From assembly GCF_900537995.1 (NCBI RefSeq), contig NZ_LR027880.1, forward strand, positions 3,751,001 to 3,815,000: a stretch of DNA of 64,000 bases, given 5' to 3'. A model generated the notes under the pieces. It was not told the DNA's origin. It was given only the letters and a program-made list of their open reading frames with translations, and did not search any database. Source of the DNA: Roseburia intestinalis L1-82 (GTDB lineage: Bacteria > Bacillota > Clostridia > Lachnospirales > Lachnospiraceae). The translations under genes and the position numbers were made by a program. Shown piece by piece: positions 28,662 through 38,134 of this stretch (positions are counted from its first letter, which is position 1; every line of letters starts with the position of its first letter).

Positions 28662-29243
28662 TTATGCCACTTCAATTCCATAGTGTCCGCAAAGTGCTGC
28701 GAGTCCGCCCTGGAAGCCGCTTCCGATCGCATTAAATTTCCATTCGCCGTTATGTCTGTATAATTCACCGACAACGACTGCTGTCTCAATGGAGAAATCC
28801 TCTCCTAAGTCATAGCGGATCATTTCTTTTCCGGTTGTCTCATCCACCAGACGAATGAAAGAATTAGATACCTGTCCAAAATTCTGGCGTCTTGCCTCCG
28901 CCTCATAGATCGTTACGGTAAATGCAATTCTCTCAATGTTTGCCGGTACTTTGGAAAGATCGATCTGGATCTGCTCGTCATCGCCTTCTCCCTCTCCGGT
29001 TAAGTTATCGCCCATATGTTTTACAGACTCGCTCGGATGAGCCAGATTTCCATAAAATACAAATTCTTTGTCTGTCGGGCACTTTCCATCTGCTCCCAGC
29101 ATAAATGCTGCTGCATCCAGGTCAAAATCTACACCGGAATCAAATGCATTGACATCCCAGCCAAGACCAACCATGATATTTTTCAGTCCCGGATTTCCTT
29201 TTGTTAAATCTACTTTCTGTCCTTTTGATAAATTAATTGGCAT
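28662..29243 (-). CDS. terD: TerD family protein, canonical
   Basis: This is a 193-residue classical Ter[19 protein letters not shown], then the acidic Ca2+ region [50 protein letters not shown] and [18 protein letters not shown]. It is the most typical of the three TerD proteins here. AAGGAGGG lies 8 bases before the ATG at 29243. It sits between telA (48 bases upstream) and the Gly-insert terD. Confidence 0.95.
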   Translation of the reverse strand: MPINLSKGQKVDLTKGNPGLKNIMVGLGWDVNAFDSGVDFDLDAAAFMLGADGKCPTDKEFVFYGNLAHPSESVKHMGDNLTGEGEGDDEQIQIDLSKVPANIERIAFTVTIYEAEARRQNFGQVSNSFIRLVDETTGKEMIRYDLGEDFSIETAVVVGELYRHNGEWKFNAIGSGFQGGLAALCGHYGIEVA

Positions 29244-29291
29244 AGTATTACCCTCCTTAGAATAAATGAATCTATAGTTATTAGAAATAAC

Positions 29292-30446
29292 TTACTTGTT
29301 TGCCGGCGGCATATGATACTGTCTGTTGAAATCCGCCTTGATCGCCTCAAGTCTTGCCTGATCTTCCACACGTTTCTTTCTGCAGTCTTCCTGAATTCTT
29401 TTCGTTTCTTCAATACCACTGGTAATCGTTCTCCAGGTCGTCTCAAGTGTTTCAATCTGGATTGAGCTTCCGGATGCCATCTTAGCGGTAGCCTTGGAAA
29501 CTTCCACAGTATTCTGTGCATTTTTAATCAGCATCTCGTTGGTCTTCTTATCCAGAGCAGACATTGCTTCTGCCTGAATGCGCTGGCGTTTCAGCAGAAT
29601 TGCCTGTGCAAGTGCCTGTTTGAATACCGGAAGTGTTACAATAAATGCGGAGTTAATTTTTCTGACCAAATTATAGTTGCTGAACTCCATCGTTTTGATC
29701 ATCGGAATGGACTGCATTGCAACGTTTTCTGCTGTCCGAAGATCCTGTGTACGCTGTTCCATCATCATCAGTGCCTGATTTAAGCTGGTAAGTTCAAACT
29801 GGATCGACTCGTCTCCGGTAGCCGCCATATCCTGCTGTCTCTTTGCAATGTAATCTTCAATCTCTTTACATGCCTGCTCTCCGGCAAGAATGTATTTCAC
29901 AAGTTCATGATAATAATTTACATTTGCCTCAAACATCGTATTTAATTTACGGTTTGACTGTTTGATCTCTGATTCATAGCCTTTGAGCTGAACATAGATC
30001 TTGTCGACTTCCTCGCCCATCGTGTGATATTTTGCAAGGATCTTGTCGAGCTGTTTTTTCATATTTCCAAATAATTTTCCAAACAGTCCCGGATTTTCCC
30101 TGATCTCGTCAATATCAAACTGATCCATGATCTTTGCCAATGTTTTTAACATTTCGCTGGTATCATCAAGCTGTGACATATTCATGCTGTTTAACACGAC
30201 ATCCGATGCTTTCGAAATTTCTTCTGCAACCTCCGCTCCAAATGTGACGATTGTCTCAAGATTGTTGACCTCAATCGTACTGACGATCCGGTCAACCTCA
30301 TCCGAATTGACCAGTTCTGAATTCATTTTTTCCCTGTCGGCAACAATGTCATACTGTTCCACAACAGCGATCTCATCTTTTGTGTCCGGTACCACTGTGG
30401 CTGCAGGTGCTGCCGCAGTCGTTGTTTTGCTAAAATCAAGTCCCAT
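29292..30446 (-). CDS. telA: Toxic anion resistance protein TelA
   Basis: The 384-residue, almost entirely helical protein matches TelA/KlaA: a short disordered start, then long helices with motifs such as DEIRENPGLFGKLFGNMKK, KLNTMFEANVNYYHEL, SIPMIKTMEFSNYNLVRKIN and IVTLPVFKQALAQAILLKRQ. TelA is linked to resistance to tellurite and some antimicrobials; its mechanism is unknown. ATG at 30446 has GGAGG 6 bases upstream. It lies 15 bases after the YceG-type gene. Confidence 0.93.
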   Translation of the reverse strand: MGLDFSKTTTAAAPAATVVPDTKDEIAVVEQYDIVADREKMNSELVNSDEVDRIVSTIEVNNLETIVTFGAEVAEEISKASDVVLNSMNMSQLDDTSEMLKTLAKIMDQFDIDEIRENPGLFGKLFGNMKKQLDKILAKYHTMGEEVDKIYVQLKGYESEIKQSNRKLNTMFEANVNYYHELVKYILAGEQACKEIEDYIAKRQQDMAATGDESIQFELTSLNQALMMMEQRTQDLRTAENVAMQSIPMIKTMEFSNYNLVRKINSAFIVTLPVFKQALAQAILLKRQRIQAEAMSALDKKTNEMLIKNAQNTVEVSKATAKMASGSSIQIETLETTWRTITSGIEETKRIQEDCRKKRVEDQARLEAIKADFNRQYHMPPANK

Positions 30447-30461
30447 ACGATTCCTCCATTT

Positions 30462-32738
30462 CTAATTACCTCTCTTAAAAAATTTATCCCGCCAGGTGTG
30501 GCGTGTATTATTAAATGAAATACTATTCAGGTCAGGGACTTGCAGATCATATTTATATTCCCCTATCTGGTGTTCTTCCATTAGCTGCCCGTTAAAATAT
30601 TTTTCAATACTCTGATATCCCGTCGGCACAAAAAATACAATATCAAATCCCATCAGATGCAAAAATACTGTCAGGATCGAGTCTTCCAGTGAAATGACCG
30701 TCTCCGATGTATTGATATAAATCAGTTTCGGATTTTTCTGGGTAAGATCAAATTTCTGGATCAGTCTTACGATATCTTTCGGCAGATTTAACACCTGCGC
30801 AATCACGGTGTATTCCATACCATTTTCCCCGATTCCTTTGATCCGTTTCTGATCGATCAGAAGCTGCATCTTATCAAGTATCATCTCCTGAATATCTTCC
30901 CGCAAGATACCGTACGGGTATTTTGGATGTGCCTTGATCTTATTCCGCTGCAGTTTTCCATTTTTGAAAAATTCAGCAGCATACATTTTCATCGGATTCG
31001 GTGCCATCGGCTCTATATAAGGCGCTCTTTTTATCACGACTGTATCTTCCGTGACCAGTTCTTTTACGGATGTCCAGTAGCCAGCGGTATGTCCGTCTTT
31101 GACTCCGGAAACTTTTGCAAAAATGACCGGTATGTTCACGACACCATCGACCACGCTGAAATCCGGCCGGTATTTTAATTCCTGATCCCACAGGATCTTA
31201 ATCTCCTCGTACATGGTCTGCAGACTGATAATGTTCGCCTTTCCATACTGCATGTTCCGGTACATGCCGGTATCCTGATACATTAACGTATCCAGTTCCC
31301 TCTCCGCATGGTAGGCAACCGTTCCCATTTTGACCTGGGAACTCTCCTCCGGGTACCTGTCCATGGTAAGGCTTTCCTCATAATTCAGTTCATACAACAG
31401 CGGATCCGTAAGCTGGCATGGTATATTCCGGTTCGGACAAAGGATCACCACATCGACCGGCAGCCTTGCTAAAAACCTGAGAAACAACGCTTCATTTTCA
31501 TTCTGGCACCCGCCCATATGGATAAAACATCCGATCTCCGGCATCTTCCAATTGGAAAATAAAAACGGCAGATACCTTTTCAGCCAGCACAACAGGTAAA
31601 CCGCCTTGCTGGTGAGCCTGTTTAAATTATCGCCTTCTTTGCCTGATTCTGCAAGAAGAATATCCACAAATGTTTTGTGCATGATCTTTTGCAATTCTAA
31701 ATTTGCCGGATACTTTATATTCGTGGAAAGATCCATGATAAGCTGATCTGTTTTTGCATAATTTCTGCGCCGGATCTCTGCGATTTCATCCGGTGTCGGT
31801 CTTTCGATCTCCCCGTTTACGATCACCATCTTCCGCCCGGCATTTTTCAGTTCAAGCTGCAGCTGAAACAATTCGTTCGCATATGTCAGCTTGTCCTCTG
31901 CACCGTTGATCCGGTAAAAACAGTTATAAAAGAAGCGGGGATCTGTTCCTCTGGTCAACACACTCTTTTTGATATCTTCAAATCCTTTTCCATCAATCCA
32001 TGCATTGGTACAGTTATTGACAGAAGGCAGACTTCCATACAGCCGTTCCTTTTCAAAATCATTTTGTATTGCCTCCCGGACTTTCTTTAAGCAATATCCT
32101 TCCGGGAAAGCTGTCATCCTCTCCATTTGCAGATCATCTGATAAAACGGAAGCGGGATCTGATTTCAGATATCCGGCATCACCATGATACTGCAGCAGCA
32201 CCACATCACTCCCGGCATTGGACAGGATCGATATCAGCATCAGTTCGTAATTACTGATATCCCCCTCATAAAGGATCTTGGGCAGTTCATTTGCCCCAAG
32301 CTGGTTTACAATCCGTTCAAATTTGTAGTACAGCCAGCACATAAACTTAATATATGCATTTTTCAACATATTTTCTGTTTTTCCATTCCGCCTCATGGTA
32401 TCAAGCGAGTCATAGATCGAATCTGCCACATTCTGTCTTTGCAGATCGTTCATGCGCGGAAGCCATTTTTTTAAACCATTCGATATAAATGACGGATCCA
32501 TCTGAAAATCCATCCCCATGATCTCAGAATAATACGCAAGGTTCTTCTCATCGGGATTTGGGATCTTTCCCTCGATCACCACACCCGCTCTTCTTGCCGT
32601 ATCATAATATTTTTTTATAAAGTCCCCGATTTTTTCCGTGTATCCATTGATCCGGTAAAAATACACCTCTCTGCTCTGTCTTCCGTTTAGATCGACAAAG
32701 TAATCATCAAGGCTGCGAATCTTTTTGTGTTCTAACAT
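30462..32738 (-). CDS. YceG-type ter-locus protein (predicted biosynthetic module component)
   Basis: The 758-residue soluble protein is unlike the lytic transglycosylase MltG that shares the YceG name. It resembles the family PF14266 (from memory), which sits between telA and terD in Firmicute ter loci, for example Bacillus yceG. It has a start ending FVDLNGRQSREVYFYRINGY, a repeated-looking internal architecture with two Rossmann-like regions (VVLLQYHGDAGYL; VDVVILCPNRNIP) and a conserved end VFFVPTGYQSIEKYFNG. The activity is unknown. It is 15 bases downstream of the rhomboid gene and in the same operon. Confidence 0.82.
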   Translation of the reverse strand: MLEHKKIRSLDDYFVDLNGRQSREVYFYRINGYTEKIGDFIKKYYDTARRAGVVIEGKIPNPDEKNLAYYSEIMGMDFQMDPSFISNGLKKWLPRMNDLQRQNVADSIYDSLDTMRRNGKTENMLKNAYIKFMCWLYYKFERIVNQLGANELPKILYEGDISNYELMLISILSNAGSDVVLLQYHGDAGYLKSDPASVLSDDLQMERMTAFPEGYCLKKVREAIQNDFEKERLYGSLPSVNNCTNAWIDGKGFEDIKKSVLTRGTDPRFFYNCFYRINGAEDKLTYANELFQLQLELKNAGRKMVIVNGEIERPTPDEIAEIRRRNYAKTDQLIMDLSTNIKYPANLELQKIMHKTFVDILLAESGKEGDNLNRLTSKAVYLLCWLKRYLPFLFSNWKMPEIGCFIHMGGCQNENEALFLRFLARLPVDVVILCPNRNIPCQLTDPLLYELNYEESLTMDRYPEESSQVKMGTVAYHAERELDTLMYQDTGMYRNMQYGKANIISLQTMYEEIKILWDQELKYRPDFSVVDGVVNIPVIFAKVSGVKDGHTAGYWTSVKELVTEDTVVIKRAPYIEPMAPNPMKMYAAEFFKNGKLQRNKIKAHPKYPYGILREDIQEMILDKMQLLIDQKRIKGIGENGMEYTVIAQVLNLPKDIVRLIQKFDLTQKNPKLIYINTSETVISLEDSILTVFLHLMGFDIVFFVPTGYQSIEKYFNGQLMEEHQIGEYKYDLQVPDLNSISFNNTRHTWRDKFFKRGN

Positions 32739-32753
32739 AGCGCATTCTCACCT

Positions 32754-33344
32754 TCAATATCTGTTCATTTTGTTTTTGTTCATCACATAGCCAAGGCCTG
32801 ACCCGACAATGCCTCCCAATATATGTGTCAGATTCGAGACGTTATCCCTGATAAAGATACCATCATACACCTGCTGCCCGATATAGATCAGCGCAACCAG
32901 AATAAAGGTCAGCGGGATTTTTTCCTCCTCAATACTTGTTAAAGATGCGAGTAATATGAACGCAAATACAACACCGCTTGCCCCAAGGAGCTGGACATGT
33001 GGGAAAAATATGAAATTGATCACACCCGTTACCAGCGCTGTCGCTAAAATCACAAAGAGAATATTTGCCGAACCGTATTTTTCTTCCAAAAGCGGTCCTA
33101 CAACCAGTAACATCATAATATTTCCAAAGAAATGATCCCAGCTGGCATGTCCTAACACATGTCCGAAAAACCGGATGTATGTGAACGGACTTGCTAACGA
33201 TGACCGGTAGACACTGAAAAATGCACGCGTGGATGCACTGCCTGTTACTTTATCTAAAATCAGTACGATAAAACAGGCAAGCGTAAATCCCAAAATAACC
33301 GGAGAGTTAAATGACAGCCGTATCTTTTTACCACCGTTACCCAT
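32754..33344 (-). CDS. Rhomboid-family intramembrane serine protease
   Basis: The 196-residue membrane protein has about six hydrophobic segments. The catalytic Ser is in GASGVVFAF (about residue 124) and the catalytic His in LTHILGGIVGSG (about 175). HASWDHFFGN supplies the conserved His and Asn of segment 2. Rhomboids cut membrane proteins inside the bilayer. It is the first gene of the leftward ter operon with GAGGAAGG 6 bases before the ATG. A rhomboid is not a standard ter component in my knowledge, so its presence at the head of this operon is notable. Confidence 0.88.
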   Translation of the reverse strand: MGNGGKKIRLSFNSPVILGFTLACFIVLILDKVTGSASTRAFFSVYRSSLASPFTYIRFFGHVLGHASWDHFFGNIMMLLVVGPLLEEKYGSANILFVILATALVTGVINFIFFPHVQLLGASGVVFAFILLASLTSIEEEKIPLTFILVALIYIGQQVYDGIFIRDNVSNLTHILGGIVGSGLGYVMNKNKMNRY

Positions 33345-33405
33345 ACTATTCCTTCCTCAAAAACCCTGTTTCACAGAGCACAATATTCTATAAAAATCAT
33401 CTAAA

Positions 33406-33434
33406 AGTATAGCATACCGGCATCCTGTTTTCAA
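33406..33434 (-). promoter_or_regulatory. Main promoter of the leftward ter operon
   Basis: The minus strand reads TTGAAA, 17 bases, TATACT, 62 bases upstream of the rhomboid start. No other promoter this strong is visible among the tightly spaced genes down to 24453. Confidence 0.65.
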
Positions 33435-33493
33435 GAAAACGTCCGGCATCGAATCTATCTATCTTTTTGCCTATATTAATGCTATAATTCAAT

Positions 33494-33523
33494 TTGCAAT
33501 CTGTTGTTAAACTTGTGTTATTT
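33494..33523 (+). promoter_or_regulatory. Possible promoter of the lyase gene
   Basis: TTGCAA, 18 bases, TTATTT, ending about 20 bases before the AGGGGGA ribosome site. The -10 is weak. Confidence 0.35.
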
Positions 33524-33560
33524 TGAAGAGTTTTTATACACTCAGGGGGATTTTTACAAA

Positions 33561-34523
33561 TTGAAAAACGATATGATTTATTACAGTGTCGGTGCACTGC
33601 TCTATTGTCCCGCCAATAAAAAAACGATTGCCGACTCTGTGATTCATGAAAAATTTGGAACTAAATATTCTCTGGCTTTATGCCTTGAAGATACGATCAA
33701 TGACAACTATGTGACAGAAGCAGAGCAGGATCTTATCTCTTCCATCCATCAGATATTTGAAAGTTTTCAGGATCATCCTTTTTACCTTCCGAAAATCTTT
33801 ATCCGTGTCCGCAATGCCGGCCAGATTGAACGTTTAACGAAGGCTTTTGGGGAAAGCATAAAGGTGATCACCGGTTATATCATACCGAAATTTACTGCTG
33901 ACAACGCCAGCTCTTATATAGAAGAAATGATCCGGGCTAACGAACAGGCTTCCAGGAAATTATATATGATGCCGATCTATGAGAGTTCTTCTATCATTGA
34001 CCTGCGGCACCGTATCGATATCCTGTATGATCTGAAAGACAGGCTTTCCCATGTGGAAGATCTCGTTTTAAATATCCGTGTCGGAGGAAATGATCTGTGT
34101 CACATGTTTGGATTCCGCCGTCATTGTGACGAGTCCATTCACCGGATCAGACCTGTCGCTGATATTTTTTCTGATATCATAACTGTTTACGGCATGGACT
34201 ACGTCGTTTCCGGACCGGTATGGGAATATTATTCCGGGTATAATTGGGAAAATGGCCTGATTCAGGAACTAAAAGATGATAAACTCTGCGGCTTTACCGG
34301 AAAAACAGTCATTCATCCAAATCAGATTTCTGTCGTAAACAAAGTTTATCAGGTTACAAGATCAGATTTTAACGATGCAAAAGCAATTTTAAACTGGGAT
34401 AAAAAATCAGACTCGCTTGTCTCCGGAAATCTTGCGGGTGAACGCATGAACGAATACAAAACCCACCATAACTGGGCAGAAAAAATCTTATTTCTTGCAG
34501 AGGTCTTTGGCATAACAGACTAA
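33561..34523 (+). CDS. HpcH/HpaI-type citrate-lyase-like enzyme of the ter biosynthetic module
   Basis: The 320-residue TIM-barrel C-C bond lyase family protein has YYSVGALLYCPANK at the start, ALCLEDTI, IFIRVRNAGQ, a metal-binding-like MPIYESSSII segment and GFTGKTVIHPNQI near the end, all typical of the citrate-lyase beta subunit family and of the ter-locus version. It is predicted to work with the StiP- and TRSP-type proteins encoded just downstream on the other strand. The start is taken as TTG at 33561, 10 bases after AGGGGGA; the ATG at 33573 is 22 bases from that site. A 39-bp repeat begins inside the last codons. Confidence 0.87.
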   Translation: MKNDMIYYSVGALLYCPANKKTIADSVIHEKFGTKYSLALCLEDTINDNYVTEAEQDLISSIHQIFESFQDHPFYLPKIFIRVRNAGQIERLTKAFGESIKVITGYIIPKFTADNASSYIEEMIRANEQASRKLYMMPIYESSSIIDLRHRIDILYDLKDRLSHVEDLVLNIRVGGNDLCHMFGFRRHCDESIHRIRPVADIFSDIITVYGMDYVVSGPVWEYYSGYNWENGLIQELKDDKLCGFTGKTVIHPNQISVVNKVYQVTRSDFNDAKAILNWDKKSDSLVSGNLAGERMNEYKTHHNWAEKILFLAEVFGITD

Positions 34524-34621
34524 ACTTATGTATGCACGAATTTCTTTGGCATGACAGACCAGACTGATGTATACATAAATTTCTTTGGCATGACGAGACC
34601 AAACTGACGTATGCATAAATT
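34504..34621 (+). repeat. Three tandem 39-bp units at the end of the lyase gene
   Basis: Imperfect units start at 34504, 34543 and 34582 with the shared core TCTTTGGCATRACAGAC and TGTATRCAYRAAT. The first unit contains the last codons and stop of the lyase gene, so the repeat arose by copying the gene's 3' end. A 39-bp period equals 13 codons. It fills the gap to the convergent StiP-type gene. Confidence 0.8.
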
Positions 34622-34644
34622 TTCCTGGAAACCGGCAGTATTTT

Positions 34645-35694
34645 TTATATATCTGACATTTTTTTAATGATACCGCAGCATTTATAATGTTTCATCGGAT
34701 AATACTGGATCGACACATTTTTTTCCTCAGCTAATCTCACCAGATGTCCAAGCTGAGGATCTCCCTTGTACCTCTCATCAATCAGGATCTTCCATGGAAC
34801 TCTTCGCAGCAATACTCTTGTCGCCTCTCCGATTCCCGGTTTGATCAGATTGATATCATCAATATCAAATGTCTTTGCAATCTGTTTTACCTCGTCAATA
34901 CCAGAGCTTTCCACACACTTATTTTCTTTTTCCACATCCATCTCAAACTCGTTCTCGATCGTATGGATAAATTCATAGGACAGATCCGAATCTTTTAATT
35001 CTCCATAATAAACGGCTCCGTGGAAATCATCTTTTCTAATGATATCACTCCTTAAGAATGTCCTGCTGATCAGTCCTGACACAGTGCTGTTAAGACAGGA
35101 ACTCGGTATTAAAATATCATCGTGCGTGCCACACAGTTCTGTCACATTAGCAGGATCTGCTATGACTGCGATATCGGATGACACACCTTCATACTGCGCA
35201 AGATCCTTTTTTAATTCATTTAAAATCGCGCCCTTTCCGATCCATCCGTCCACGAACAATAACTGTCCCGGTTCATACCGGCTTAACAGATATTTCATCG
35301 CATTGTCATCAATCCCTCTGCCGCGGATAATGGAAATGGAATAATGCGGTACATTGACCTGATATTTTTTTGCAATATATCTTTTGACTAAAATTCCGAT
35401 TGGAATACCGGCGCGAGCCAGTGAGACGAGCACAATGTCCTGTCCCTTTTTTTCAACGATCTTATCTGCAAGTCTTCCGACAGCAAGTGCTACCGGTTTT
35501 GCATAATTTTTCAACGCTTCCCGGTACACCTGCATATATTTTTCTGTCGGGACATATTCGACCGGCAGCATTTCACTGTAATGTTTTCCCGCCTGTATCA
35601 GTTTTTCTCTCTCTTCGGTCGGCTGTGGCTGCACCATGCCGGTGATATCTTTTAGTAAAAGGATCACATCCTCATCGCTGTATGAACTTCTCAT
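34645..35694 (-). CDS. StiP / PRTase-like protein of the ter biosynthetic module
   Basis: The 349-residue protein has VLVSLARAGIPIGILVKRYI followed by HYSISIIRGRGIDDNAMKYLL and LFVDGWIGKGAILNEL, which resembles a phosphoribosyltransferase core with its PRPP loop changed to DGWIGKG. These features match the family annotated as cysteine protease StiP (PF11202, by recall), earlier called PRTase/PELOTA in ter loci. It ends with a Cys-rich KHYKCCGIIKK. ATG at 35694 has GAGG 6 bases upstream; the ATG 4 codons earlier has its site too close. It follows the TRSP gene by 25 bases. Confidence 0.82.
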   Translation of the reverse strand: MRSSYSDEDVILLLKDITGMVQPQPTEEREKLIQAGKHYSEMLPVEYVPTEKYMQVYREALKNYAKPVALAVGRLADKIVEKKGQDIVLVSLARAGIPIGILVKRYIAKKYQVNVPHYSISIIRGRGIDDNAMKYLLSRYEPGQLLFVDGWIGKGAILNELKKDLAQYEGVSSDIAVIADPANVTELCGTHDDILIPSSCLNSTVSGLISRTFLRSDIIRKDDFHGAVYYGELKDSDLSYEFIHTIENEFEMDVEKENKCVESSGIDEVKQIAKTFDIDDINLIKPGIGEATRVLLRRVPWKILIDERYKGDPQLGHLVRLAEEKNVSIQYYPMKHYKCCGIIKKMSDI

Positions 35695-35719
35695 TTTTGT
35701 CCTCATTCCTATATTCTCT

Positions 35720-36862
35720 TTAATACCAACGGATCACAGATATATTTTCATTTTTCATCCGAAGTGCGTAAATCAGCGTTTCTAATCCTTTTAACGACGC
35801 TAATGCCGAATCCGTCATAACGATAACCCTGTCATAGTTTTCCAGATCATAAATAAAAGTCTTTCGTTCCGGATCATATAAACTGCACAGTTCATATCTG
35901 CAATGCAGTGGATACTCTTCCTCGGTACTGACCGCGATCGGACTTCTAGTCGTAGAATGGCAGCGGACATCACATCCTATTTTTTCTATTTCCTGACCTG
36001 TCAGAAGTGCGGGATACATAAACTCTTCCGTGCCGATCACAAGTACGCGCTCACCCTGTTTCACACTCGTTTCCACGATTACAGTTTCCGCAAGTTTTCT
36101 GCATGCAGCCTCATATTGTTTTGCGTCAACGAAACGTCTTGCATTCATCCATCCGGGAATTGATATGATATGTTCCCGCATATTCTTCTCTGATTGCACA
36201 TCAATATCCGCGCTTTCATGCGTATGATTCTCCGGTATCGCACAAATATATAAACCATCACATCTATACTGCTCCGCAACCGTACCGTATCCGGAATGAT
36301 CCGTTTTTACCAGATAATGAAGTTCTATTTTTTCATCCTGATAAATTTTTAAGTATTCTTCTGTCATTCCATTTAACAATGAAGCAACTGCAAATTTTGT
36401 TTTTTTCTGATACTCTTTTGTTATGATCTTAATGATATTCATGATCGTATTCCCAGTGGTCACCTCATCCTCTATAAATACTATCCTGTCAATATCATTT
36501 ATCACACGGTCTATATCATCTTTTACCAATTTCTGCTCAGTCGCATGGCTGTGCGCTTCCGAAAAAAATAAATATCTGGCATCCGGTATTACTTCCCGTG
36601 TTGTCTGGATATACTTTGTTCCCAATGTGATCGCAGCCTGTGCACCGATTGCTGTCGCGGTTTCTGCAAAACCGATCAAAAGCAGCCTCTCACCTTCATA
36701 TTTTCCCTGAAACTTCTCTGCAAGACTTTTAAATAAATTCAGTGCTTTCGAAGGTTCGACCGGAACATGTTTTCCCTGCAGTGGATCTACTACCAGATAA
36801 CTTCTTTTGGTATTGTTTTCCCGTTTTGCTATTCTCACTAAATCTTTTTGCTGATAGTTCAT
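35720..36862 (-). CDS. TRSP-type phosphoribosyltransferase of the ter biosynthetic module
   Basis: The 380-residue protein has an N-terminal orotate-PRTase-like domain: LLLIGFAETATAIGAQAA, SEAHSHATEQ and the PRPP-binding loop RIVFIEDEVTTGNTI near residue 133. A C-terminal TRSP-type domain follows (about 210-380), with VLVIGTEEFMYPALLTGQEI and IYDLENYDRVIVMTDSA. In ter loci this protein is proposed to build or transfer a ribose to a nucleoside-like metabolite. No promoter fits in the 25 bases before it, so it is probably read from the nuclease-like genes upstream or from a promoter inside copy 1. Confidence 0.85.
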   Translation of the reverse strand: MNYQQKDLVRIAKRENNTKRSYLVVDPLQGKHVPVEPSKALNLFKSLAEKFQGKYEGERLLLIGFAETATAIGAQAAITLGTKYIQTTREVIPDARYLFFSEAHSHATEQKLVKDDIDRVINDIDRIVFIEDEVTTGNTIMNIIKIITKEYQKKTKFAVASLLNGMTEEYLKIYQDEKIELHYLVKTDHSGYGTVAEQYRCDGLYICAIPENHTHESADIDVQSEKNMREHIISIPGWMNARRFVDAKQYEAACRKLAETVIVETSVKQGERVLVIGTEEFMYPALLTGQEIEKIGCDVRCHSTTRSPIAVSTEEEYPLHCRYELCSLYDPERKTFIYDLENYDRVIVMTDSALASLKGLETLIYALRMKNENISVIRWY

Positions 36863-36887
36863 ATGTTTTTGATTTTCCTGACGTTCG

Positions 36888-37826
36888 TTAATTTTTTACG
36901 ATCTGTTTTCCAAAAGTCTTTAGATATTCTTGGGCAGTCTGTAATGATATATTTAGTTTTTTCTGCAACCGCTCTAAAATAGCGTCTTCTGGCAACCCTA
37001 GATCACAACATGTATCTACAATTCCTTCCGCTCTGCCACGCATTTCTCCTCTTGCCTCTCCTCTTGCTTCTCCTCTTGCTACATCCTGCTCTATTTCATC
37101 TTTCATTAATTCCCGTAATGCTTCGCACATACCATTCGCCCTCCTTACCTTCTGATATATTTCATAATTCGCACTGACACTTGCCTGTAATACTGCGTCT
37201 ATATTATTCCGCTCCCGCGGTGTCTTCATATTTTCTGTCTGTTCTAAAAACTTCCTGATATCCTCTATATCGGCATTTGCAGATAAGATTCTTAGGCTGC
37301 TGTGCATAGTCCGGTTCAACCTGCTGATCACCACGATCTGCACCGGGAATAAAATGTTCCCTCTCACGTAATAAATACCTGGATATTTTTCTTCCAGTAC
37401 ATATCCTTTTCGTTCTAATTCAAAAAACAGTTCTCTTGGATATGCTTCACGGAACAATGACACGGTCAGTTCGTCCGCCGGGATTTCATCGATTGTTTTC
37501 CCATATCCTTTATAAAGGCAGGCATATCCAAGTGTTTTGTAAAGAGTGTCTATCGACAGTTCATCTCCCGGTCCTTTGTATTCTAACACATTGTACTTTC
37601 GCATGATATGACCGATTTCATTTTTCATCACTTTTTCTGCATTTTCTTCTTTTATGATCAGAAGATCAATACGGATCGGTTCTTTACTCAAATGATACTC
37701 CGAGATTAAATCAAGTTCCTCGATGTTTTCCTTTAGTTCCAGTTCCGCTGCTGCATAAAACGCAGGATGCCACTGGATCTTTTTGGCTTTGTCTGATGAC
37801 GATTTCTTTGTCTTTTGCGCGATAAT
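36888..37826 (-). CDS. PD-(D/E)XK nuclease-like protein, tandem copy 1
   Basis: The product has about 312 residues. Family marks are KKIQWHPAFYAAAELELKEN at the N-terminus, the catalytic-type Asp in IRIDLLIIK, the E-x-K in VLEYKGP and TLYKTLGYACLYKG. A helical part with RGEA repeats follows, then AILERLQKKLNISLQTAQEYL. These proteins are common, multicopy and uncharacterised in Lachnospiraceae, related to recombination-promoting or transposase-associated nucleases (by recall). The N-terminal 45 codons before the first TTG contain no ATG, GTG or TTG. The only codons at the right distance from GGGAGG are ATT (37826, 5 bases) and ATC (37823, 8 bases), so a non-standard start is inferred. TTG at 37691, with GGAG 6 bases upstream, would lose conserved residues. 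Confidence 0.75.
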   Translation of the reverse strand: MIAQKTKKSSSDKAKKIQWHPAFYAAAELELKENIEELDLISEYHLSKEPIRIDLLIIKEENAEKVMKNEIGHIMRKYNVLEYKGPGDELSIDTLYKTLGYACLYKGYGKTIDEIPADELTVSLFREAYPRELFFELERKGYVLEEKYPGIYYVRGNILFPVQIVVISRLNRTMHSSLRILSANADIEDIRKFLEQTENMKTPRERNNIDAVLQASVSANYEIYQKVRRANGMCEALRELMKDEIEQDVARGEARGEARGEMRGRAEGIVDTCCDLGLPEDAILERLQKKLNISLQTAQEYLKTFGKQIVKN

Positions 37827-38035
37827 CGTTTCCTCCCTTTTTATTCGGGAGAATCGTCTAATATTTTCGAATCCTCCCTGCTTTTATTTTTATTTAGTGG
37901 TGATTTAAAAGCATTGAAAATTCTGATATCCGACGTTGTGGCTTGCTTATTGATATACAAAGCCCTTAACATGGTTTTGACCTGTTTTGAAACGGCGTAT
38001 GCTGCCTGATAGATTTTGTTAGAATGTAATGCTTT
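37827..38035 (-). promoter_or_regulatory. Structured leader RNA, copy 1
   Basis: AAAGCATT at the 5' side pairs with AATGCTTT about 120 bases later. Near the gene, CTCCC (37847-37851) can pair either with an upstream GGGAG (37874-37878) or with the GGGAGG ribosome site (37832-37837), so the two hairpins exclude each other. The same layout occurs before copies 2 and 3. Confidence 0.55.
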
Positions 38036-38134
38036 GTTTTTATAAATTTTATACATAAGCGTAGAAACAACATATCCATAAAATATGTATTCTAAACGCA
38101 TCTGGTCGTTTTCGTGAAAATGTGTGCGTTTAAC

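Noticed and set aside
37841..38101. 86-codon ORF upstream of nuclease-like copy 1 on the minus strand
   Set aside because: The same stretch before copy 2 has an early stop and an ACG in place of an inner ATG, while base pairing is kept. It is better read as leader RNA.
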